A DNA stretch of 19,190 nt from SIG299 sp964541485 (GCA_964541485.1 CAZIQL010000047.1:1-19190); one strand, 5' to 3'; counted from the first letter of the stretch, positions 8,608 through 16,511 are shown. Numbers and translations: made by a program. Notes: generated from the sequence alone by a model not told the origin.

Positions 8608-8769
8608 TTACCGGTTCAAGTGGTTTGCTACGCGCTGCATAATTATCTCGAGGGCCACACGGTTTTCACCGCCCTCGTCTTCTCAAAACGTCTCTTTGAT
8701 GTGTTTTGTTAAGGTGGATTTTCCACTGCCGGTGCCTTAGGCGATACCAATCATTAAAATATCCGACAT
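8608..8769 (-). pseudogene. udk: Uridine kinase relic: both ends kept, centre deleted, two internal stops
   Basis: Reading the minus strand from ATG at 8769 gives MSDILMIGIA, a TAA, then GTGSGKSTLTKHIKETF, a TGA, then ED-E and GGENRVALEIIMQRVANHLNR followed by TAA. The first part is the uridine kinase P-loop region (normal form GIAGGTGSGKST; the first internal stop sits at one of its glycines). The last part matches the family's C-terminal GG-x-N-x-VA-x-(D/E) segment. Both parts are in one frame, so about 150 of roughly 205 codons have been lost in frame. The second stop is one base from GGA, giving the usual ETFGED. The ribosome site GGAG, 6 nt before the ATG, and a near-consensus promoter are intact. 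It cannot make a working kinase, although a short RNA is probably still made. Confidence 0.85.
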
Positions 8770-8814
8770 AAGCTTCTCCGTTTCGTATCAGTTTTGTGAA
8801 ATACTTTGAAACAA

Positions 8815-8832
8815 AATAGATTTAAATCTATT
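8815..8832. promoter_or_regulatory. Perfect 18-bp palindrome over the relic's -10 and start site
   Basis: AATAGATTTAAATCTATT is identical to its reverse complement (9-bp arms, no spacer). It overlaps the last three bases of the minus-strand -10 box and the predicted start site. That is where a repressor operator would sit. No regulator is known for it; it may also be an AT-rich coincidence. Confidence 0.4.
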
Positions 8833-8858
8833 ATAGGTGTAATTTTTTTGTAAGTCAA
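8830..8858 (-). promoter_or_regulatory. Near-consensus promoter of the uridine kinase relic
   Basis: On the minus strand TTGACT (8858-8853), 17 nt, TATAAT (8835-8830). Transcription would start near 8823 and run through the relic. The promoter is better than many of those in front of intact genes here, which is unusual for a dead gene. Confidence 0.75.
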
Positions 8859-8872
8859 CTTGAGAAAGTTGA
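8855..8872. promoter_or_regulatory. Inverted repeat between two divergent -35 boxes
   Basis: TCAACTT-gaga-AAGTTGA, 7-bp arms with a 4-nt spacer. It overlaps the minus-strand -35 (8853-8858) and ends 11 nt before the plus-strand -35 (8883-8888). It could be an operator affecting both directions; only the symmetry is seen. Confidence 0.35.
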
Positions 8873-8882
8873 ACGAAGTTTG

Positions 8883-8911
8883 TTGACATATTTTAGTGAA
8901 AACAGTACTAT
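8883..8911 (+). promoter_or_regulatory. Promoter of the 574-residue unknown gene
   Basis: TTGACA (8883-8888), 17-nt spacer, TACTAT (8906-8911). The predicted start near 8918 leaves a leader of about 59 nt with GAAAGGAG 7 nt before the ATG at 8977. Confidence 0.75.
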
Positions 8912-8976
8912 GGTAATAGGTATATTTTTGTGATTTTGGAAGATTTTGATAGAGAGAACCCGAAAGGAGAAAAACG

Positions 8977-10701
8977 ATGGCAGTCAATGTGTTGGAGAGA
9001 AGAGAGTTATATGTGGATGTAGTGGTAAAAGAAGGAATTTTGGATGAGATTTTCTTATATCAGGTGGATTTTCATAAGGACCATTCTTTTCGTTGCAAGG
9101 AATATTTATTTCATGTAGAAGAAAAACCGGAACAGGCAGAAGAGGATGTGCCGGAAGAAACAACAGAAGAACAGACGGATATTACGGAATTGTTCCGCGA
9201 ACAGTGGGAGGAATTGTTGCAGACGGAGGTTCCGGTTGATGTGTTTGCAACGGATGTAAAGCTTGTGCTGGATGTGTTGTTCCTTGAACTGCTAAAGAAA
9301 TATCCGGAAATGGCACTTCGTGCGCAAAAGAGCGTAAAGAAGGAATTTATGCATGACTTTATCAGTATGGGTAAGGTGACTTCTATGTCCTTCTTTGATG
9401 AACAGCAGTATTTATCCGCGGGTATCAGAAGACGAATGAAGGAAAAATATCATGAACGTGTCGATGAGGTTAAGGAGGAACGGGCGGAGCATATTTTTAT
9501 TCGCCGGATGGCTGCAGGAAGCCCATATGAGCTGGAATTGTTTGTGACGGATGCAGATTACCGCATCCGAAAGAATATTTTACTGCCAAAGGCTGCAAAC
9601 GAAGAGACTCTGACGTTAAAGCTTCTGGAGGTTCTGGCACAGCATGCGGATGCGGATCTCATTGTGGATAAGGTCAGTGTGAGCTTTTATCAGTTGTTAA
9701 ATAATATGGCAAGTTTTATGGCAATGGGAACCGTACCGCCGGTATTCTCTTTAGAGAGTATGTTTTATTCTGCCGGAAAGACGGTTCCGGGCAAGGAGCT
9801 TGTAGAAAATTATGTACAGTATATCAGAAATTTGGAGGATATCCGGTTCGGACGGTTTGTTTCGGATACTGTGCATAGTGTACATACCTTTTATCTTCCG
9901 GTAGAGCTTTCCGGAGAGAAAGACTGGAAGAGACAGTTCGAAAAGAATACCATGTGGAAGGAAAATGGGGAAAATACCTATGCAATCTGCATGGAAGAAG
10001 GTCTGAAAGGAAAATTTGTTATTAAGGCAGGCAAGGAACAGTTTGTCCTTAGGTTAAAGAGTGTTTCCTTAAAAAAATACCTGGGAAATTATGCGGTGCT
10101 CCGTATGGAGGCAGAAAATCACTGCTATCCGGGCAGTATGGATAAAGAGAGAATCAATGGTCTGGCCGCCTGTCTGTTTTCAGAAAGCAATGGGCAGGGA
10201 CCGGATTGTCTGGAATTAAAATTAAAAGCAGAAGGACAGGCGTATTCCCTGTCGACGGTGTTGTATGAGGGAAATGAAGACGAACTGTGGCTGAACGGTC
10301 TGCTGGCGTTGGGGACAGGAAAGAAGGGTAAGAAACGTACGCTTATTTTGAGTGCTTTGACCGAAAAGATGTATTGTACAGAAACCGAAGAGGCAGAACA
10401 GGAAGAAGAGATTGTGAGAGTGGCATTACTCCGTGACGGTATTTTGCGTGAGATTGAGCGAAGGCTTGCCGTAAATGCTGCTCCGACAAAGAAGAATCCG
10501 TTTGGTGTGCTGACAAAAAAACAGAGAAAGCAGATCAGAGGATTGTACAGCCGTTACCGTTACCTTGTGGTGTCCTTTGGGGATGAATACAAGAACGGAA
10601 GAAAGGCAGAAAGGGAGATGTTTGCGCAGACGCAGGACAGACTTGCGACACCGGAGGTTACGACTCGTTTAAAGGACAAGTTTGATATGTTTTTTGCATA
10701 A
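8977..10701 (+). CDS. Unrecognised 574-residue cytosolic protein
   Basis: I do not recognise this gene and assign no function. It begins MAVNVLERRELYVDVVVKEG, has no signal peptide and no convincing membrane helix, and is strongly charged. A Glu/Pro/Thr-rich acidic stretch (about residues 48-70) looks like a disordered linker, followed by a helical region (about 72-175) and a mixed alpha/beta middle. A very acidic run (ETEEAEQEEEE type, about 470-480) precedes a basic C-terminal helical segment with LTKKQRKQIRGLYSRYRYL (about 507-525). The six or so cysteines are scattered and form no metal motif; no P-loop or HTH was seen. The open frame, GAAAGGAG site, dedicated promoter and codon use like that of its neighbours show a real gene. 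It lies just upstream of rex but is separated from it by rex's own promoter. Confidence 0.85.
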   Translation: MAVNVLERRELYVDVVVKEGILDEIFLYQVDFHKDHSFRCKEYLFHVEEKPEQAEEDVPEETTEEQTDITELFREQWEELLQTEVPVDVFATDVKLVLDVLFLELLKKYPEMALRAQKSVKKEFMHDFISMGKVTSMSFFDEQQYLSAGIRRRMKEKYHERVDEVKEERAEHIFIRRMAAGSPYELELFVTDADYRIRKNILLPKAANEETLTLKLLEVLAQHADADLIVDKVSVSFYQLLNNMASFMAMGTVPPVFSLESMFYSAGKTVPGKELVENYVQYIRNLEDIRFGRFVSDTVHSVHTFYLPVELSGEKDWKRQFEKNTMWKENGENTYAICMEEGLKGKFVIKAGKEQFVLRLKSVSLKKYLGNYAVLRMEAENHCYPGSMDKERINGLAACLFSESNGQGPDCLELKLKAEGQAYSLSTVLYEGNEDELWLNGLLALGTGKKGKKRTLILSALTEKMYCTETEEAEQEEEIVRVALLRDGILREIERRLAVNAAPTKKNPFGVLTKKQRKQIRGLYSRYRYLVVSFGDEYKNGRKAEREMFAQTQDRLATPEVTTRLKDKFDMFFA

Positions 10702-10708
10702 GCAGAAT

Positions 10709-10737
10709 TTGACAAAAATATAACGATGGCGTATACT
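10709..10737 (+). promoter_or_regulatory. Promoter of the rex-acpS-nnr-alr-mazF run
   Basis: TTGACA (10709-10714), 17-nt spacer, TATACT (10732-10737). It starts 8 nt after the preceding stop codon, and the predicted start is about 20 nt before the rex ATG. No Rex-type palindrome (TTGTGAAA...TTTCACAA) was found here, so autoregulation is not supported. Confidence 0.8.
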
Positions 10738-10763
10738 TTTTTGGGAAAGGGGAGAGTAAGCAA

Positions 10764-11402
10764 ATGCAGCATAAGAATATCTCAATTGCGGTAATTAAGC
10801 GGTTGCCGCGCTATTATAGATATCTGGGAGAATTACTGGCACATGATGTGGTACGTATTTCCTCCAAGGAACTGAGTGAAAAGATGGGTGTGACTGCATC
10901 CCAGATTCGTCAGGATTTGAACAATTTCGGTGGCTTTGGACAGCAGGGATATGGTTATCAGGTGGAGTATCTTCACACAGAAATTGGAAAGATTTTAGGC
11001 CTTGACAGAAAAAATCGTCTGATTATTATCGGTGCGGGAAATCTTGGAATGGCACTTGCAAATTCCATGTCTTTTGAAAAGAGGGGCTTTGAGTTTGCGG
11101 GAATTTTTGATGTTGATCCTAGGGTAGTGGGGACAAGCGTCAGAGAACGCAAGGTGCTTCATATGGATGAATTGGAGAGCTTTCTGAAAGAAAATCCGGT
11201 GGACATCGCAGCACTTACTGTTCCAAAAGCACAGGCTCCGCAGATTGCAGCACTTTTGGTGAAGTGCGGAGTAAATGCCATTTGGAATTTTGCACCGACG
11301 GATTTGAATCTTCCGCCACACGTGGTGCAGGAAAACGTACATTTGACAGAGAGCTTGATGCGCTTATCTTATAAGAAGAGAGCGGCAGAGGAAGAGGCAT
11401 GA
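10764..11402 (+). CDS. rex: Redox-sensing transcriptional repressor Rex
   Basis: Dimeric repressor that senses the NADH/NAD+ ratio and controls fermentation and electron-transfer genes. The 212-residue length is typical. The N-terminal winged-helix domain contains ISSKELSEKMGVTASQIRQD and the hallmark NNFGGFGQQGYGY (about 32-65). The NAD(H)-binding Rossmann domain follows, with IIIGAGNLGMALANS (GxGxxG at 90-95). The C-terminal segment NFAPTDLNLPPHVVQENVHL is the usual Rex signature before the domain-swapped last helix. GGGGAG lies about 9 nt before the ATG. The last bases overlap acpS (ATGA), so the two are translationally coupled. Linking Rex with acyl-carrier and NAD(P)HX-repair genes in one unit fits a redox-metabolism theme. 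Confidence 0.97.
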   Translation: MQHKNISIAVIKRLPRYYRYLGELLAHDVVRISSKELSEKMGVTASQIRQDLNNFGGFGQQGYGYQVEYLHTEIGKILGLDRKNRLIIIGAGNLGMALANSMSFEKRGFEFAGIFDVDPRVVGTSVRERKVLHMDELESFLKENPVDIAALTVPKAQAPQIAALLVKCGVNAIWNFAPTDLNLPPHVVQENVHLTESLMRLSYKKRAAEEEA

Positions 11403-11770
11403 TTTTTGGTATCGGAACCGACTTAATTGAAGTTGCGCGTGTGGAACGTGCATGTGAAAAGGATGCTTTTTTACAGAAGATATTTACCACAAAGGAGCAG
11501 GAGCTGATTGCCGGACAGGGACAGCGGGCCGCAGGGAATTTTGCCGTAAAGGAAGCGGTAGTAAAGGCATTCGGTACAGGCTTTGGAGCAATTACTCCTG
11601 TGGATATTGAGGTGCTCCGGGAAGAATCCGGGAAACCGTATGTGGTACTGCATAGGGAAGCATCCGTGTTTTGCAGGCAACACGGAATAGAAAAAGTCCA
11701 TGTTTCAATCTCAAATACAAAGGAGTACGCAACTGCATATGTGGTTGCAGAACAGGGAGAGCCTTTTTAG
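11399..11770 (+). CDS. acpS: Holo-[acyl-carrier-protein] synthase
   Basis: Transfers 4'-phosphopantetheine from CoA to a serine of acyl carrier protein, activating it for fatty-acid synthesis. The 123-residue length matches trimeric AcpS. The metal-binding residues are visible: Asp8 in GIGTDLIEV and Glu52 in NFAVKEAVVKAFG, the latter the strongest family motif. VHVSISNTKEYATAYVV near the C-terminus is the usual final strand pair. The ATG overlaps the rex stop as ATGA, with GAGG upstream inside rex. It precedes the NAD(P)HX repair gene and alr, the order seen in Bacillus. Confidence 0.96.
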   Translation: MIFGIGTDLIEVARVERACEKDAFLQKIFTTKEQELIAGQGQRAAGNFAVKEAVVKAFGTGFGAITPVDIEVLREESGKPYVVLHREASVFCRQHGIEKVHVSISNTKEYATAYVVAEQGEPF

Positions 11771-11784
11771 AAAGGAAGGGTAAG

Positions 11785-13335
11785 ATGAAATACGCATTGG
11801 GAGCAGGTCAGATGAAAGAAATTGACCGGTACACCATAGAGACGGTTGGGATTCCGGCGTGTGTACTGATGGAAAAAGCTGCCATGGCTGCCTCGCGTCA
11901 CGTAAAAGAATTATGTGAGAAGAAAGATAGGATTCTGGCAGTCTGCGGATACGGAAACAATGGTGGGGACGGTATCGCGGCGGCCAGAATTTTGCATATG
12001 GAAGGTCATGAAGTGGAAATCTATATGGCAGGTGACAGGACACATGCGACAAAAGAGACAAAACAACAGTTGAAAATTGCCAGAAAAGTTGGTGTAAAAT
12101 TTGTAAAAAAAATTCAGTTCGAGCGATATGGAGGAATTATTGATGCAATCTTTGGAATCGGTCTTGCGCGGCCGCTTTCCGGAGAATTTTATGCGCTTGT
12201 GGATCAGATAAACAATTCGGGGAAAAAGGTACTTTCCATTGATATACCATCCGGTGTTTCGGCAGATGACGGCAAGGTACTTGGTATTGCCGTAAAAGCA
12301 GATAGGACGGTGACCTTTGGCTACCAAAAGGTAGGGTGCCTGTTGTATCCGGGTACGGAATATTGCGGTAAGGTGGTTGTTGAGGATATTGGATTTGCAA
12401 CCGGCACATGGAACGGGCAGGCGGTCAGGTTTTATGTAGATGAGCCGTCGCAGGTACTGCTTCCAATCAGAAAAGCGGATTCGCACAAGGGGACTTACGG
12501 AAAGGTTCTTGTAATTGCCGGTTCAAAAAACATGTCCGGTGCGGCTTATTTTGCTGCAACGGCTGCGTACCGGATGGGTGCCGGACTGGTACGTATTTTA
12601 ACGCCAAAAGAAAACCGTGAAATTCTGCAAAGACAAATTCCCGAAGCAATTCTTACCACATATGATACTTTGGAAGACGGAATTTTGGAAGAGGATATTG
12701 AGAGTATCCGGGAGGCGGTTGCCTGGGCAAGTGTGGTTTTGATTGGTCCGGGGCTTTCTGCCTCACGGATGGGAGCAAGGCTGGTGAATTATGTGCTGGC
12801 AGAATGTAAAGTTCCGCTTGTGATGGATGCGGATGCGCTGAATATTCTGGCAAAGCTGATTACAGACAAATTGCCGGAAGATGCAACTGCGGAAGAGCGC
12901 ATAGAGTATCTTGCATCGATTCTTCCGAAAAAGACAATTCTGACACCACATAAAATGGAGCTTTCCAGACTGACGGGAATCAAGGTGGCGGATTTGGTGT
13001 CGAGTCTCATTGACAGCAGTTCGTCTTGCACTTATAATAATGAGATAATCTTTGTAAAAAAGGATGTCCGGACAATTGTGTCGTTTGGCACCACGGATTA
13101 TATTAACGTAACCGGAAATGACGGGATGGCGACCGCAGGAAGCGGTGATGTCCTGGCAGGAATGATTGCCGGATATCTGGCACAGGATAATGACCCTGTG
13201 ATGGCAGCGGTGATGGGCTGTTATCTGCATGGTATGGCAGGTGATGTGGCAGCGTCTGAAAAAGGTGCGCGTGCCATGATTGCCAGTGATATACTGGAAG
13301 CAATTCCGATTGTGCTGGAGAAGTGCAGTAAGTAA
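11785..13335 (+). CDS. nnr: Bifunctional NAD(P)HX epimerase / ADP-dependent NAD(P)HX dehydratase
   Basis: Repairs damaged hydrated NADH and NADPH: the N-terminal domain interconverts R and S epimers and the C-terminal ribokinase-like domain dehydrates the S form using ADP. The 516-residue protein starts MKYALGAGQMKEIDRYTIE. The epimerase (YjeF_N) domain has CGYGNNGGDG (54-63). The dehydratase domain begins around residue 225 with KADSHKGTYGKVLVIAGS and contains GPGLS, VMDADALNIL, ILTPHKMELSRL and NVTGNDGMATAGSGD, with GSGD at 452-455 supplying the catalytic Asp. The start at 11785 has AAAGGAAGGG upstream and fits the family; an in-frame extension back into acpS is rejected. Fourteen nt separate it from acpS. 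Confidence 0.95.
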   Translation: MKYALGAGQMKEIDRYTIETVGIPACVLMEKAAMAASRHVKELCEKKDRILAVCGYGNNGGDGIAAARILHMEGHEVEIYMAGDRTHATKETKQQLKIARKVGVKFVKKIQFERYGGIIDAIFGIGLARPLSGEFYALVDQINNSGKKVLSIDIPSGVSADDGKVLGIAVKADRTVTFGYQKVGCLLYPGTEYCGKVVVEDIGFATGTWNGQAVRFYVDEPSQVLLPIRKADSHKGTYGKVLVIAGSKNMSGAAYFAATAAYRMGAGLVRILTPKENREILQRQIPEAILTTYDTLEDGILEEDIESIREAVAWASVVLIGPGLSASRMGARLVNYVLAECKVPLVMDADALNILAKLITDKLPEDATAEERIEYLASILPKKTILTPHKMELSRLTGIKVADLVSSLIDSSSSCTYNNEIIFVKKDVRTIVSFGTTDYINVTGNDGMATAGSGDVLAGMIAGYLAQDNDPVMAAVMGCYLHGMAGDVAASEKGARAMIASDILEAIPIVLEKCSK

Positions 13336-13359
13336 CCCGAAAGGAGTTTTAAATTTATT

Positions 13360-14538
13360 TTGGATACAGAACAGAAATATTTCCGTGTCAGTGCGAATGT
13401 TTCGCTGGATGCGGTCAGAGATAATATAATAAGAGGGAAATCACTTTTGAAGCCGGGGACAAAACTGATGGCGGTTGTAAAGGCAGATGCTTACGGGCAT
13501 GGTGCTGTACCGGTGGCAAAGGCAGTGGATGATCTGGTAGATGCCTATGCGGTAGCAATTCCGGAAGAGGGAGTGGAGCTTCGCCGGGCAGGAATTACAA
13601 AACCGGTGTTGGTGCTTGGTTATACAGCTCCGGAGATGGCAGAGCTTGCCATCCGGTATGATATTACGATGGCGGTGTTCCAGTCAGAGACGGCAAGAGC
13701 GTATGATGCGGTTGCAGGGAAACTTGGGAAAAAGGCGCTGGTGCATATTAAGGTGGATACCGGCATGAGCCGTATCGGGTATCTTTGCACGCAGGAAAGT
13801 GCAGAGGATGCCATGCAGATTACAAAGCTTGCCCATGTGGAAGTGACCGGTATGTTTACGCACTTTGCAAAGGCAGATGAACTGGATAAGACATTTGCAA
13901 GGAATCAATTAAAAAAATATTTGGAATTTTCTGAAATGTTAGAAAAAAGAGGCATCACAGTGCCATGCAGACACGTGTGCAACAGTGCCGGTATCATTGA
14001 TATTCCGGAAGGAAATCTTGACATGGCGCGTCTTGGCATTGCAATGTATGGCATGTACCCAACGGATGAGGTAACAAAGGAACTTTATCCGGTGACTCCG
14101 GTGATGGAGATAAAGACACACATTTCCATGATAAAGACATTGCCGGCAGGTGTTGGTATCGGCTACAGCGGAACCTATGTGACGGAGAGAGAAACACGTC
14201 TGGCTACGATTCCGGTTGGTTATGGGGATGGTTATCCAAGAGGCTTATCCAATGCCGGAAGAGTGCTGATTCATGGTAAATCCGCACCAATCCGGGGGCG
14301 CATCTGTATGGACCAATGCATGGTGGATGTGACGGATATTCCGGAAGTAAAGCAGGGCGATGTCGTGACTCTTTTGGGATGTGACGGAGAGGAATGTATT
14401 TCTGCGGAAGAAATCGGTGCTACGGTAGGCAATTCCTTTCACTATGAGGTGGTTTGTGATATTGGCCGTCGTGTGCCAAGGGTATATTACCGGGAGGGTA
14501 AAATTGTTGAAGTAAGAAGTCTGCTGCCACTGGAATAG
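13360..14538 (+). CDS. alr: Alanine racemase (TTG start)
   Basis: PLP-dependent enzyme making D-alanine for peptidoglycan. About 392 residues, typical of Alr. The PLP lysine is Lys41 in MAVVKADAYGHG; the opposite-face catalytic tyrosine is Tyr269 in GIGYSGTYVT. Other family motifs are VDTGMSRIGY, CNSAGII, RLGIAMYG, PVGYGDGYPR and GRICMDQCMVDVT. No ATG is available at the N-terminus. The frame opens with TTG (13360) about 13 nt after AAAGGAG (13340-13346), so the start is an uncommon codon at a somewhat long spacing, and expression may be modest. It follows the nnr gene by 24 nt. Confidence 0.95.
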   Translation: MDTEQKYFRVSANVSLDAVRDNIIRGKSLLKPGTKLMAVVKADAYGHGAVPVAKAVDDLVDAYAVAIPEEGVELRRAGITKPVLVLGYTAPEMAELAIRYDITMAVFQSETARAYDAVAGKLGKKALVHIKVDTGMSRIGYLCTQESAEDAMQITKLAHVEVTGMFTHFAKADELDKTFARNQLKKYLEFSEMLEKRGITVPCRHVCNSAGIIDIPEGNLDMARLGIAMYGMYPTDEVTKELYPVTPVMEIKTHISMIKTLPAGVGIGYSGTYVTERETRLATIPVGYGDGYPRGLSNAGRVLIHGKSAPIRGRICMDQCMVDVTDIPEVKQGDVVTLLGCDGEECISAEEIGATVGNSFHYEVVCDIGRRVPRVYYREGKIVEVRSLLPLE

Positions 14539-14677
14539 GAGAAGGACACTGCCGTTTGGACGGAGAACGGTTTGAATAAAAAACGAAATCACTAAATATA
14601 GAATACGCAAAGGAAAAGCAGGGAATACTCGGGATATAAAGCAACTGCTAATACCAAAAAACGGAGCGTGAATTTTA

Positions 14678-15022
14678 GTGAATATTCGAAGAGGTGATAT
14701 TTTTTATGCGGACCTGCGGCCGGTCATCGGCTCGGAACAGGGCGGTATCCGTCCGGTGCTTATCGTGCAGAATGATGTGGGAAATCGGCATAGTCCGACG
14801 GTGATTGTTGCTGCCATTACATCAAAGATGCACAAGGCAAAGCTTCCGACGCATATTGAGTTATCAAAAAGATATGGAATTGAAAAGGATTCTGTGATAT
14901 TATTGGAGCAGGTGCGGACGATTGATAAATCAAGACTCCGCGAGAAAGTTTGCCACTTAGACCAGGACATTTTAGTGCGTGTGAACCGGGCACTGCTGAT
15001 CAGCTTTGCACTGGATACATAA
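14678..15022 (+). CDS. mazF: MazF/EndoA-type mRNA interferase toxin, no adjacent antitoxin
   Basis: Ribosome-independent endoribonuclease of the MazF/PemK family; in Bacillus the homologue (EndoA, ndoA) cuts mRNA at UACAU and is held by the antitoxin EndoAI. The 114-residue protein closely follows the EndoA pattern: IRRGDIFYADLRPVIGSEQG, then IRPVLIVQNDVGNRHSPTVI and VAAITSK, with Arg25 and Thr48 at the positions of the EndoA catalytic pair, and VILLEQVRTIDKSRL. Start codon is GTG (14678), with CGGAG about 12 nt upstream. Cleavage specificity is not read from sequence. The 139-nt gap after alr, where Bacillus has the antitoxin gene, holds no plausible antitoxin frame. It is followed 48 nt later by a membrane-protein gene. 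Confidence 0.94.
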   Translation: MNIRRGDIFYADLRPVIGSEQGGIRPVLIVQNDVGNRHSPTVIVAAITSKMHKAKLPTHIELSKRYGIEKDSVILLEQVRTIDKSRLREKVCHLDQDILVRVNRALLISFALDT

Positions 15023-15070
15023 CGGTCCGGGTTTGATTTAATTTATTACGAAAAGGAGAAAGGAATTTTT

Positions 15071-16444
15071 ATGGATGGTCTTCCCATACGTGGTGTGACG
15101 TGGATTGTAGTTTTGATAATTGTAAATGCACTTGTTGAGGCAATGGTAACTGCTTTTGAAAATGCAAGCGAGGCTGGCATGGAGAAAAGAGCAGAGGATG
15201 GCGATGAAAGGGCAAAGCAGGTATTGTACCTGATGGAGCATCACCGCCGCTACATAACAGTGACGGATTTGGTTCGGATTTTGGCGATAGCGGGAATAGC
15301 GGTTGCCTATGTGACATGCATCTGGAAAGAATTACTGTCATGGATTTGCTTGGCTTTTATGGCTGGGGAAATAACGGATTGTATGTACCGACCTTCAAAA
15401 GCCATGTTGGTTTATCTGCTTGCAGGCATTATAACGGCAGTGGTTGTGATGTTCGTAGAGCTTTTGGCGATTAAGCTTCCAAAGAAGTTTGCGTTTAAGC
15501 ATGCGGACGGCTATGCACGTTCTATGGCGGGTATGTTAAGATTTCTGCTGATGATTTTTGCACCGTTTGCCTGGATAATTGAAAAAGTGACCGCGGGCAT
15601 TTTGAAACTGTTTCATATTAAGGCAACAGAAGAAGATGTCGTTACAGAGGAAGAATTGATTTTCACAGTGACGGAAGCACAGGAAAGCGGAGTGCTTGAG
15701 GCAGAAGAAGCAGAGATGATTCACAACATCTTCGAATTTGATGCAAAGGAAGTCAATGATATTATGACACACCGTAAAAATATGGTTGCACTGGATGCGG
15801 ACATGCCTTTGGTGGAGGCTATGAAGTTTATGCTGAATGCAGCATATTCCAGATTTCCGGTGTATGAGGATGCGGTAGAAAATATCATTGGTATTTTACA
15901 TATGAAAGATGTCATGCGTCTGTATCTTTCCGGCAATCCGGAGCGCATGAAGAACCGCAAGGTAAAGAGTATTGCAAAGAAGCCGTACTTTGTGCCGGAT
16001 ACGCAGAGTTTGGATGTGTTGTTTCATGCGATGCAGAAAAAGAAGATTCACATGGCGATTGCCATTGATGAATACGGTCAGACCGCAGGGCTTGTGACGA
16101 TGGAGGACATCTTGGAGGAAATCGTGGGCGATATTCAGGATGAGTACGACGCAGAGGAAGAGGATATCATCCTTGAAGAGAGCGGAAGCTATCTGGTAAA
16201 GGGCATGACAAATCTGGAGGATTTGGCAGAGACTCTGGAGATGGAAATTGAGGAAGAGGATTTTGATACCTTAAACGGTCTGATGATTTCGAAGCTTGAC
16301 CATATTCCGGAGGAAAATGAGCGTGCAACGCTTTATTCGCATGGCCTGCAGATGGACATCTTAGAGGTAAAAAATAAGATGATTACGCTGGCAAGGGTGA
16401 CAAAACTTCCGGACGAAGAGGAAGAAGAGACCGAGGAAGAGTAA
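15071..16444 (+). CDS. Diverged CNNM/CorC (HlyC-like) membrane protein
   Basis: 457-residue member of the DUF21-CBS-CorC_HlyC family and paralogue of the gene at 1333-2613. The CBS pair and C-terminus are well conserved: DIMTHRKNMVALDAD, YSRFPVYED, IGILHMKDVMRLY, IAIDEYGQTAGLVTMEDILEEIVGDI, and an acidic EEEEETEEE tail. The membrane domain is not: where the first paralogue has SSAETSL and IGNNIVN, this one has TAFENAS and RILAIAG, and GEITPKTLA becomes ELLAIKLPKKFA. Helices are predicted around residues 10-28, 67-85, 88-100, 112-135 and 155-180. It may be a non-transporting or differently specific form (inference). AAAGGAGAAAGGA precedes the ATG, and it appears to be the last gene of the rex-acpS-alr-mazF run, closed by a hairpin. 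Confidence 0.88.
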   Translation: MDGLPIRGVTWIVVLIIVNALVEAMVTAFENASEAGMEKRAEDGDERAKQVLYLMEHHRRYITVTDLVRILAIAGIAVAYVTCIWKELLSWICLAFMAGEITDCMYRPSKAMLVYLLAGIITAVVVMFVELLAIKLPKKFAFKHADGYARSMAGMLRFLLMIFAPFAWIIEKVTAGILKLFHIKATEEDVVTEEELIFTVTEAQESGVLEAEEAEMIHNIFEFDAKEVNDIMTHRKNMVALDADMPLVEAMKFMLNAAYSRFPVYEDAVENIIGILHMKDVMRLYLSGNPERMKNRKVKSIAKKPYFVPDTQSLDVLFHAMQKKKIHMAIAIDEYGQTAGLVTMEDILEEIVGDIQDEYDAEEEDIILEESGSYLVKGMTNLEDLAETLEMEIEEEDFDTLNGLMISKLDHIPEENERATLYSHGLQMDILEVKNKMITLARVTKLPDEEEEETEEE

Positions 16445-16450
16445 TATTGA

Positions 16451-16480
16451 CAGGGCGTGAAATGATTCATGCCCTGTTTT
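16451..16480 (+). terminator. Terminator after the second CNNM gene
   Basis: CAGGGCGTGAA (16451-16461) pairs with TTCATGCCCTG (16466-16476), 11 bp including one G-T, loop ATGA, followed by TTTT. It lies 6 nt after the stop codon. Confidence 0.75.
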
Positions 16481-16511
16481 GGTATGTGGAAATTGTAAAA
16501 TAGAGAAGAAC

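Noticed and set aside
8794..8814. Rex-like operator (TTGTGAAAT ... ACAA) upstream of the relic
   Set aside because: The left half fits the Rex consensus but the right half does not mirror it and the spacing is wrong (21 instead of 18 nt).
14539..14677. Hidden mazE antitoxin gene
   Set aside because: All plus-strand frames are interrupted and short, and none resembles a ribbon-helix-helix or AbrB-type antitoxin.
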